Source: Arthrobacter sp. Leaf234
GTDB lineage: Bacteria > Actinomycetota > Actinomycetes > Actinomycetales > Micrococcaceae
Reading direction: 5' to 3'
Assembly (NCBI RefSeq): GCF_001422665.1
Contig: NZ_LMLU01000005.1
Span: 310,001-374,000 of the forward strand
Length of the DNA: 64,000 bases
Below the pieces are notes generated by a model. It was not told the DNA's origin and did not search any database. It was given only the letters and a program-made list of their open reading frames with translations. A program made the position numbers and the translations under genes. Shown here piece after piece: positions 24,913 to 31,979 of the stretch. Positions within the stretch are counted from its first letter, which is position 1; each line of letters opens with the position of its first letter.

Positions 24913-26538
24913 CTAGATCTCCCAGGGAGCCTTGACCGGGAAGTACTTCTCGAGGAAGTCCGTGACCAGATGGGCACGTTCCTCCGCCTCGACCTCGGGG
25001 AAACTGCCGTCGTTCAGGCAGAAGAAGTCGTGGTTGCGCTTGTCGAGCATCTTGTTCAGGCTCTTCAGCCCGGAGCGCTGCGTGGTGTCCACGTAGAGGA
25101 CGCGGGCCAGCTCCTGCGTGACGGCACGGCCCGTGAGCAGCGCGTAGTAGTGGTAGAGCGAGTTGGTGACGGAGATGTTGTCCTTGGCGCGGAACCGGGA
25201 CGCCGCCGTCGCCTCGAACTCCGCGGCGAATTCCGTCTCCATCTCCAGGAGGACGCTCTTGCGCAGCGGCGCGGCGGTGTGTTCGAGGTGGCGCGTCGTG
25301 ATCCGGCCGAAGCGCTCGTGCAGCAGGCGCCGGTTGACCCGGGCGGCGTTCTCGAAGCCGCTGCGTTCGGCGTCGTTCTCGCCGAGGCCGATCCTCGTGT
25401 CCGCCTCGATGAACTTGGTGACACCGCCGGGGGAGAAGAACATGTCCGGTGCCACGGGCCGGCCGAAGAACATGTCGTCGTTGGAGTAGAGGAAGTACTC
25501 CGAGAGGCCCGGGATGTGCTGCAACTGGGCCTCGACGGCCTGCGAGTTGTGGGTGGGGAGGACCGAGGGGTCCTTGAAGTGCTCTTCCGAGCGGACGAGC
25601 GTCACCGAGGGATGGTCGGCGAGCCACGCGGGCCGGTCCGAGTCCGTCGCGATGAAGATCCGCCGCACCCACGGCGCGAACATGTAGACCGACCGGAGCG
25701 CGTACTTCAGCTCGTCGATCTGGCGGAAGCGGGCCTCGTGGTCGTCGCCCTCACCCACCACGACCCCCTGCATGCGCGCTGCCCGGGCGGCCCGGTACTC
25801 GGGGCTGCTGCCGTCCACCCAGGAGAAGACGAGGTCGACGTCGAAGTCGATGTCCGTGGCGTGATCGGCGAACATGTTGTCGATGGTCGGCCAGGTGTGG
25901 CCGTGGCGCTCCACCTCGCCGCGCACCACCTCGGCCGCAGGCAGGGTCCGGCGGGTCAGGGAGTTCTCCACGGGCAGTTCGATTGCGGTCTCGCCGAGCG
26001 CCCACAGTTCGATCTGCACGCCGGCGGAGGGGCCGTAGGCGAGCCCGCCGAGCGGTTCGATCCGGGGGCGGAAGAGGCGGAAGATCCGGGCCTTGCCGCT
26101 CTTGGAGAGCTCGCCGTCACTCACCAGGAGCGTGGTGCGGCGCTTGGTGTCCACGGTGCGCGAGTAGAAGGGCTCGTCGCGGCACGCCTCGACCAGGGCC
26201 GCGCGCAGTCGCTCCCGGTCGGCGAGGTCGACGGCGATGACGGGCCGCTGGTCGTTGCCCCGGACGAGGAGGAACCCGATGCCGGCGTCGTCGAGTGCGG
26301 CGCGGATGAAGAGGAGGTCCTCGACCATGGCCTGGTGCGGTGTCCGGTCCTGGTTGATGAGGGTGAAGCGCCGCTTGATGGTGGTGATGTCCGAGCGGCC
26401 CTCGAAGCGGGCCACCGCCGCGCGAGACGCCGATTCGAGGATCTCGGCTTCATTCTCCGGTTCGGGTGCACCGAAGTAGATGTCGTGTTGGGCAGCGATG
26501 TCGGTAATCGGATCCTCCTGGAGTGGGTTCGCTCCCAT
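24913..26538 (-). CDS. Stealth family sugar-phosphate transferase
   Basis: The 541-aa protein (from ATG 26538) carries the four Stealth conserved regions. CR1 reads DVDLVFSWVDGSSPEY, CR2 reads IDELKYALRSVYMFAPWVRR, CR3 includes YFLYSNDDMFFGRP, and CR4 is near the C-terminus (LNDGSFPEVEAEERA). Stealth enzymes are hexose-1-phosphoryltransferases that build phosphoglycan capsules or cell-wall polymers. No capsule cluster surrounds it here. A perfect AGGAGG (26519-26514) lies five bases before an in-frame ATT at 26508, so the real start may be that rare codon, giving 531 aa. Confidence 0.9.
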   Translation of the reverse strand: MGANPLQEDPITDIAAQHDIYFGAPEPENEAEILESASRAAVARFEGRSDITTIKRRFTLINQDRTPHQAMVEDLLFIRAALDDAGIGFLLVRGNDQRPVIAVDLADRERLRAALVEACRDEPFYSRTVDTKRRTTLLVSDGELSKSGKARIFRLFRPRIEPLGGLAYGPSAGVQIELWALGETAIELPVENSLTRRTLPAAEVVRGEVERHGHTWPTIDNMFADHATDIDFDVDLVFSWVDGSSPEYRAARAARMQGVVVGEGDDHEARFRQIDELKYALRSVYMFAPWVRRIFIATDSDRPAWLADHPSVTLVRSEEHFKDPSVLPTHNSQAVEAQLQHIPGLSEYFLYSNDDMFFGRPVAPDMFFSPGGVTKFIEADTRIGLGENDAERSGFENAARVNRRLLHERFGRITTRHLEHTAAPLRKSVLLEMETEFAAEFEATAASRFRAKDNISVTNSLYHYYALLTGRAVTQELARVLYVDTTQRSGLKSLNKMLDKRNHDFFCLNDGSFPEVEAEERAHLVTDFLEKYFPVKAPWEI

Positions 26539-26726
26539 GATAGGGCCTGACGGCAGGGCCTGGATGCGGATGGGCACCCTACCCCTCCCGGGAGGCGCAG
26601 TCCAGCCTTCTGCGCCGGGTCCGCCTGCTCGCCCCACTCCTTCGACGTATGTCCCCGGTGCGATCCGTGCCCCGGGTGGCGCGCGACGGTGTCGATCCGG
26701 ACGCCGACGCCGGCGCGGGGGAACCG

Positions 26727-27362
26727 TCAGGAGGCGCGGTAGAGCTCGCCCACCGGCACGTCGTCCGTCAGCCGGTTGTCCGGCCCGGGCAGTGGACAGG
26801 CCCAGGCCTCGTCGTAGGCGCACGAGGGGTTGTAGGCGAAGTTGAGATCCACCACGAGGCTGCCCGGAGTGCGTCCCTCGCCGAGGTGCGCACCCTTGAC
26901 CGTGTCGAGGACGTAGCGCCCGCCGCCGTAGGTGCCGCCGGGCCTGCCCGCCGTACCGTCGCGCAGGGGGAGGAAGAGTCCGCCGCCGTAGGAGGCGAGC
27001 TTCCACAGGGCCAGCCGGCCGAGGCCTGGCAGGGTCAGCGTCCCGAGACGGCGGAAGGGGACGACGCCGTCGGTACCGGTCGCCACGTCCATGACCTCGC
27101 CCGCGCCGTCGTCGTCCACGGGCGCCTCGAACCGGAACGCCGGGTCGTAGGGCGCGATCTCGAGTCCCGGAAAGGACTCCTTCGCGGACGCCGAGAGCGC
27201 CGACGCGGGGTGGTCCCGGAACAGGACGTCGCGGCCCATCCGCCACAGCGTGTGCGCCGCCTCGGGGGACTCCGTCGCGGCGCGTTCCCGGACGTCGTCG
27301 TAGAGGCCGAAGACGCGGCGGCGCCAGTCCGCCGTCGCGAGGGCCGTGGTGAGAGCCGTCAT
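26727..27362 (-). CDS. DUF1684 domain-containing protein
   Basis: The 211-aa protein has the DUF1684 core, with LASYGGGLFLPLRDG and the C-terminal LNFAYNPSCAYDEAWACPLP, the Cys/aromatic segment typical of the family. Function is unknown. It is divergent from the TauE/SafE transporter gene at 27421, only 58 bp away, and the two may share a promoter region. Confidence 0.85.
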   Translation of the reverse strand: MTALTTALATADWRRRVFGLYDDVRERAATESPEAAHTLWRMGRDVLFRDHPASALSASAKESFPGLEIAPYDPAFRFEAPVDDDGAGEVMDVATGTDGVVPFRRLGTLTLPGLGRLALWKLASYGGGLFLPLRDGTAGRPGGTYGGGRYVLDTVKGAHLGEGRTPGSLVVDLNFAYNPSCAYDEAWACPLPGPDNRLTDDVPVGELYRAS

Positions 27363-27420
27363 GCCCTCAGGCTACCCCCGGCAGCGCGGCCCTTGGTTGC
27401 CCCGGCGTACTGTAACTGGG

Positions 27421-28173
27421 GTGACTCTCGGCATCTTCTTCATCGTGCTCGCCTCCATCCTCGTGGGGGCCGTGGCGCAGCGCATCGCCGGACTCGGGTT
27501 CGCCCTCCTGATCGCCCCGTTCCTCGTCATCATCCTGGGACCGCACGCGGGCGTCCTGCTGGTGAACATCTGCGGAGTGGTGTCCTCCGCGATCATCGTG
27601 GGCCGCGTGTGGAGGGACATCGACTGGAGCATGTTCCGCTGGCTCGTCGTCCCCTCGCTCTTCGGATCCGTCCCCGGGTCCTTCCTCGCCGTCGCCGTCC
27701 CCTCGGCGCCCCTGTCCGTCACCGTGGGCGCGGTGGTGCTCGTGGCACTGACCATCTCGCTGGTGCTGCAGCGTTCCGACGTGGTGGTGCGCGGCAACCC
27801 CCCGAAGGTCGTCGCCGGTTTCACCGCAGGCCTCACCAACTCGATGGCGGGCGTCGGCGGCCCGGCGGTCAGTGCCTACGCCCTGCTGTCGCGGTGGCCG
27901 CAGCGGCAGTTCGCAGCGACGCTCCAGCCGTTCTTCGTGTGCATCGGCACCGTCACGCTCGTCGCCAAGCTGCTGCTCGATCCGTCCCAGGCGCCCGTGC
28001 TGGCGCCCTGGATGTGGATCGCTATCGGGGTGGTGATCGTGGCGGGCATCTTCACGGGGGAGAAGCTCGCCCGGTTCGTCCGCGACGATCAGGCCCGGCT
28101 CTTCGTCGTCGTCATCGCCTTCATCGGCGCGGGCCTCGCCGTCATCAAGGGGCTCGCGGACATCCTCGGCTGA
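27421..28173 (+). CDS. Sulfite exporter TauE/SafE family (TSUP) protein
   Basis: The 250-aa protein has eight predicted helices with the TSUP glycine-rich repeats. AQRIAGLGFALLIAPF sits in the first half and GLTNSMAGVGGPAVSAYALL in the second. Members carry sulfite, organosulfur or other small anions across the membrane. The substrate here is unknown. GTG 27421 is preceded by a TACTGT element at 27408-27413, suggesting a leaderless transcript. Confidence 0.85.
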   Translation: MTLGIFFIVLASILVGAVAQRIAGLGFALLIAPFLVIILGPHAGVLLVNICGVVSSAIIVGRVWRDIDWSMFRWLVVPSLFGSVPGSFLAVAVPSAPLSVTVGAVVLVALTISLVLQRSDVVVRGNPPKVVAGFTAGLTNSMAGVGGPAVSAYALLSRWPQRQFAATLQPFFVCIGTVTLVAKLLLDPSQAPVLAPWMWIAIGVVIVAGIFTGEKLARFVRDDQARLFVVVIAFIGAGLAVIKGLADILG

Positions 28174-28263
28174 GGCACGGGCCCGCCTGCCGGCCCGTGC
28201 AACCCCGGACCGCTCCGCGTCGCTCGCCGGCCGCGACACCCGCCGGTGGCACCATTGGAGGTG

Positions 28264-29544
28264 ATGAAACTCCCCACCAAACCCCGTGCCCTTCCCATGC
28301 CCCTGTGGCTGCAGGGAGTGTTCGAGCTCGGGCAGGCCGCCGTGATCTCGGCCCTGCTCGTCGTGCTCCCGGTCGCCGCGGTGTGGCTGACCGGGGGCTT
28401 CGCGGACCGCAGCCCCGAATCCGCCGCGCGGCTCGCCGGCCAGGGCTGGCTCGTGATGCACGGGGTGCCCCTGGTCCTGCAGTTCCCGGCCGGCGTCGCG
28501 GGGGACCGGGCGATGGCGGGACTGCTGCACGTGGTGCCGCTCGGGCTCGTCCTCATCCCCCTGCTGCTGGCCTGGCGGGCCGGGCGCCGGCTCGCCCGCG
28601 CCTCCTACACGGACCAGCTCTGGCAGGCACTGCTCGGTGCGCTCCTCACCTACGCGGCCATCGGGGCCGGTGTGGCGTACCTGTCCACCACCCCTGATGC
28701 CGCCGCGCCACTGGCTGCCGGCGCGCTGATCCCCCCGGTCGCCGCAGGGATCGGGCTGATCACGGGCGCCTACCGCGAGGCGGGGGCCTGGAGCCGCCTC
28801 GTGGGGGTGGACTTCGCCGCCTGGGTCGGGCGGACGAGCCAGCACTCCCGCTGGGCCGGTTCCTACGCCTGGTCGGTCCTCCGCTCCGGGTTCCTGGCCG
28901 TGCTGGTGGCCCTGTCCCTCTCCGCGACACTCCTCGCGGTGGCGATCGGCCTCAGCTGGGCGGGCATCGCGGCCGTCTACGAACGGCTCGACGGCGGGAT
29001 CGCCGGCGCCTCCGTGGTGACCCTGTTCCAGCTCGGGCTCCTGCCCAACCTCGCTGTCTGGACCATGTCCTGGTCCACGGGGGCAGGATTCGCCCTCGGC
29101 ACGGGCAGCTCCCTCACGCCGCTCGGCAGCGCTGTCGGGCCGCTGCCCGCCCTGCCGATCCTGGGGGCACTGCCGGCCGGAACGCTCGAGTACGGCTACG
29201 CGGCCCTCGCGATCCCCGTCCTCGCAGGACTCCTCGCGGGATGGTGGTTCTTCCGGGAAGGCGAGAACCACTTCGACGAATGGCTCGTCCTCCACAGTCC
29301 CCGCCGCTGGCTCACCGCGACGGCGTCCACCCTGGCGCTCGCGGTGCTGATCGGCATCACCGCGGGTCTTGGTGGTGCGGTCGTGGCGCTGCTGTCGCGG
29401 GCCTCGCTCGGGCTCGGGCGGTTCACGGACCTCGGCCCGGACCCGCTCGTCGTCGGTCTGTGGCTGGCCGCCGAGGTGGCGGTGGGAGCGCTTCTGGGCC
29501 ACGCCGTCGGGCCCCTGCTCGAGCGGGAACCGCGCCGCCGCTGA
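28264..29544 (+). CDS. perM: PerM-like membrane protein (DUF6350)
   Basis: The 426-aa integral membrane protein has about ten helices. Its placement just upstream of purN, with purH further on, matches the mycobacterial perM-purN-purH order, and its length and topology fit the PerM/DUF6350 family. PerM in mycobacteria helps divisome stability and cell division under low magnesium, and a CorA magnesium transporter lies two genes downstream here. A GTG start at 28246 is possible; ATG 28264 is used. Naming by synteny and topology only. Confidence 0.75.
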   Translation: MKLPTKPRALPMPLWLQGVFELGQAAVISALLVVLPVAAVWLTGGFADRSPESAARLAGQGWLVMHGVPLVLQFPAGVAGDRAMAGLLHVVPLGLVLIPLLLAWRAGRRLARASYTDQLWQALLGALLTYAAIGAGVAYLSTTPDAAAPLAAGALIPPVAAGIGLITGAYREAGAWSRLVGVDFAAWVGRTSQHSRWAGSYAWSVLRSGFLAVLVALSLSATLLAVAIGLSWAGIAAVYERLDGGIAGASVVTLFQLGLLPNLAVWTMSWSTGAGFALGTGSSLTPLGSAVGPLPALPILGALPAGTLEYGYAALAIPVLAGLLAGWWFFREGENHFDEWLVLHSPRRWLTATASTLALAVLIGITAGLGGAVVALLSRASLGLGRFTDLGPDPLVVGLWLAAEVAVGALLGHAVGPLLEREPRRR

Positions 29545-29556
29545 GCCCGCCCGTGC

Positions 29557-29994
29557 TCAGCCCAGGCCGTCGAGCCGCTGCAGCCCGTCCTGGCATTCCT
29601 CCTGGGCCTGCAGGGTGAGGGCGCGCGCCATGCAGTCCTCGTAGGTCCTGGTCACGGACCAGAGCAGTACCGAGGCGGCTGTGCCCGCGGCGAGGAAGAG
29701 CGCGGCTGCGAGCCCCATCGAGGTGGCGAGGACCACGAGCCTCGGCAGCTTGAGCCTGATCGCCTTGACGAGCGCGACGACGCCGGCCGCCAGCGCGAAG
29801 AGCGAGAGCACGAGCGTGAGGACCTTCCACGGCAGCACGAGGCTGCTGGTCAGCACGCCGAGGAGGAGGGCCAGCAGGAAGAGCCGGAGCCAGAGCCGGG
29901 CGGACGCCATGGCACCGGCCGCGCCGCCGTCGTGCCCCGTCCCCCCGGTTCCCGACGGGCCCGCGCCCCGCTGTCCCGTGCCGTGCTGCGTCAT
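29557..29994 (-). CDS. Hypothetical membrane protein
   Basis: The 145-aa protein has a glycine- and threonine-rich N-terminal tail, then three hydrophobic helices (from about residue 35) and a charged C-terminus with a cysteine pair (YEDCMARALTLQAQEECQDG). ATG 29994 is preceded by GGAG. It lies between perM and purN on the opposite strand. No family was recognised. Confidence 0.7.
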   Translation of the reverse strand: MTQHGTGQRGAGPSGTGGTGHDGGAAGAMASARLWLRLFLLALLLGVLTSSLVLPWKVLTLVLSLFALAAGVVALVKAIRLKLPRLVVLATSMGLAAALFLAAGTAASVLLWSVTRTYEDCMARALTLQAQEECQDGLQRLDGLG

Positions 29995-30050
29995 CGTCGC
30001 TCCGTTGCCATGGTTCAACCCTAGGCGAGGCCAGACCCTAAGGTTGAGCC

Positions 30051-30656
30051 ATGCGCATCGTCGTCCTCGTCTCCGGCACCGGATCGAACCTGCAAGCCGT
30101 CATCGACGCCGTCCGGGCCGGATCCCTGGACATCACCATCGCCGCCGTGGGTGCCGATCGTCCCGGCACGGGCGGGGTGCGACGGGCAGCCGACGCCGGC
30201 ATCCCCACCTTCGAGGTGGACTTCCGGAGCCACGCCGAACGGTCCGGCTGGAACCGGGCGCTGACTGAGGCCGTCGCGGCCCACGAGCCGGACTACGTGG
30301 TGTCCTCGGGCTTCATGCGGATCGTCGACCAGTATTTCCTCGACCGCTTCCCGAACCGCTACCTGAACACGCACCCCGCACTCCTGCCGAGCTTCCCCGG
30401 TGCCCACGGCGTGCGCGACGCGCTCGCCTACGGGGTCAAGGTCACGGGCTGCACGGTCATGATCGCGGACGCCGGCGTGGACACGGGACCCATCCTGGCC
30501 CAGACCGCCGTCCCCGTCCTGCCCGGTGACACCGAGGAGACCCTGCACGAGCGCATCAAGGTGGAGGAGCGCGCGCTGCTGATCGAGACGCTGCGCTCGC
30601 TCGCCGCCGACGCCGACACCGGAGGACCGGCCTCCGACGACACGGTGGGTGCCTGA
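30051..30656 (+). CDS. purN: Phosphoribosylglycinamide formyltransferase
   Basis: The 201-aa enzyme transfers the formyl group of 10-formyl-THF to GAR, the third step of purine synthesis. LVSGTGSNLQAVIDAV is the N-terminal substrate-binding loop. The catalytic residues are Asn106 and His108 in YLNTHPALLPSFPGAHG and Asp144 in IADAGVDTGPIL. Length is normal. Its stop lies one base before the GTG of the corA-like gene, so the two are probably co-transcribed. Confidence 0.95.
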   Translation: MRIVVLVSGTGSNLQAVIDAVRAGSLDITIAAVGADRPGTGGVRRAADAGIPTFEVDFRSHAERSGWNRALTEAVAAHEPDYVVSSGFMRIVDQYFLDRFPNRYLNTHPALLPSFPGAHGVRDALAYGVKVTGCTVMIADAGVDTGPILAQTAVPVLPGDTEETLHERIKVEERALLIETLRSLAADADTGGPASDDTVGA

Positions 30657-30657
30657 G

Positions 30658-31674
30658 GTGCCACTCGTTGCCAACGCCGTCTACGTCGACGGCCGGAAGC
30701 GCATCAACCCCGAGACCCTCGACCAGACGTTCGAGCTCATGCGGGACAGCGGCGGTATGGGCTGGATCGGCCTCTACCGTCCCGAGGCCGCGGAGATCAG
30801 CGCTGTGGCCGCCGAGTTCGGCCTGCACCCGCTGGCCGTCGAGGACGCCACCAACGGCCACCAGCGCGCCAAGCTCGAACGCTACGAGGACACCCTGTTC
30901 GTCGTCCTCCGGCCGGCCCGCTACCTCGACGCGGAGGAGAAGGTGGAGTTCGGCGAACTGCACGTCTTCATCGGCCGCGACTTCGTGGTGACGATCCGCC
31001 ACGCCGAATCGCCGGACCTCGGGATCGTGCGCCGCCGCCTCGAAGCGGACCCCGAACTCCTCGGAACCGGCCCCCAGGCCGTGCTCTACGCCCTGCTGGA
31101 CCAGGTGGTGGACGAGTACGAGCCGGTGGTACTGGGTCTGGAGAACGACATCGACGAGATCGAGAACGAGCTGTTCGGGGGAGCGCCGGACGTGTCACGG
31201 CGCATCTACGAGCTGCACCGCGAGGTGATCCTCTTCCAGCGTGCCGCGCAACCGCTGCAGAGCATGATGGACCTGCTGCTCCGGGGCTCGGACAAGTACC
31301 AGATGGACGCCGAGCTCAGCCGCAACCTGCGCGACGTGCAGGACCACGTGATCCGCGTCGTCGAGCGCATCAACACCTTCCGGACGCTGCTGCAGAATGC
31401 GCTGACCGTCCACTCCACACTCGTGGCGCAGCGCCAGAACGAGGAGATGACCCGGCTCACGGAGACCTCCCTCACCCAGGGCGAGGAGGTCAAGCGCATC
31501 TCCTCCTGGGCGGCCATCCTCTTCGCGCCGACCCTGATCGCCTCGATCTACGGCATGAACTTCGACGTCATGCCCGAGCTGCACTGGCTGCTCGGCTACC
31601 CCTTTGCCCTCCTGCTGATGGCGGCGATGGGCGTAGGACTGTGGTGGACCTTCAAGCGGAACGACTGGCTCTAG
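30658..31674 (+). CDS. corA: CorA family magnesium/cobalt transporter
   Basis: The 338-aa protein has a large cytoplasmic N-terminal domain with a long helical stalk (about 190-280) and two C-terminal membrane helices joined by the CorA signature YGMNFDVMPEL (GMN). It imports Mg2+ as a pentamer. GTG 30658 directly follows purN; GTG 30649 would overlap it. Pairing with purN and perM gives a magnesium theme to the locus, though the link is inference. Confidence 0.92.
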   Translation: MPLVANAVYVDGRKRINPETLDQTFELMRDSGGMGWIGLYRPEAAEISAVAAEFGLHPLAVEDATNGHQRAKLERYEDTLFVVLRPARYLDAEEKVEFGELHVFIGRDFVVTIRHAESPDLGIVRRRLEADPELLGTGPQAVLYALLDQVVDEYEPVVLGLENDIDEIENELFGGAPDVSRRIYELHREVILFQRAAQPLQSMMDLLLRGSDKYQMDAELSRNLRDVQDHVIRVVERINTFRTLLQNALTVHSTLVAQRQNEEMTRLTETSLTQGEEVKRISSWAAILFAPTLIASIYGMNFDVMPELHWLLGYPFALLLMAAMGVGLWWTFKRNDWL

Positions 31675-31979
31675 GACACCCCGGGGCCACCGCCCGATCG
31701 GCCTCCTGCTGCCTGCGCGCCAGGTCGGCGGGTACACCGGGACGCTCCGGCAGGAGCTCCTCGGGCCACCGCTTCAGGTGCCGCTCGGAGCCGACGGTTC
31801 GCCGTGTCCGCCGGCACGCCGGGTTCGACGCGGCCGTGTTCCACCTGCGGGCCGCGAGCCCGAGCCGCTCGTCGTCGGGCACCCCGTTCGGGAAGGCCCC
31901 CCGAGGGAGGGCGTCGGTGCACACGGGGACGGCCGGGACCCGAGGGCCCCGGCCGTGCTCCTGCCGCCGTGCGGGACGG
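31675..31979. other. 305-bp intergenic region with a hairpin and a possible coding remnant
   Basis: No clear gene is seen. On the minus strand a frame of 83-90 codons (from about 31924 to 31652) would encode an Arg/Glu-rich stretch (RHLKRWPEELLPERPGVPAD) but has no start support, overlaps corA, and could be a decayed remnant. A stem of ACGGCCGGG with CCCGGCCGT spans 31929-31956 and could terminate the amylase transcript, although it has no T tract. Confidence 0.35.

Noticed and set aside
27367-29502. Long minus-strand open frame opposite TauE and perM
   Set aside because: Its product is a low-complexity Gly/Glu/Arg/His-rich string; the plus-strand frames have clear membrane proteins.
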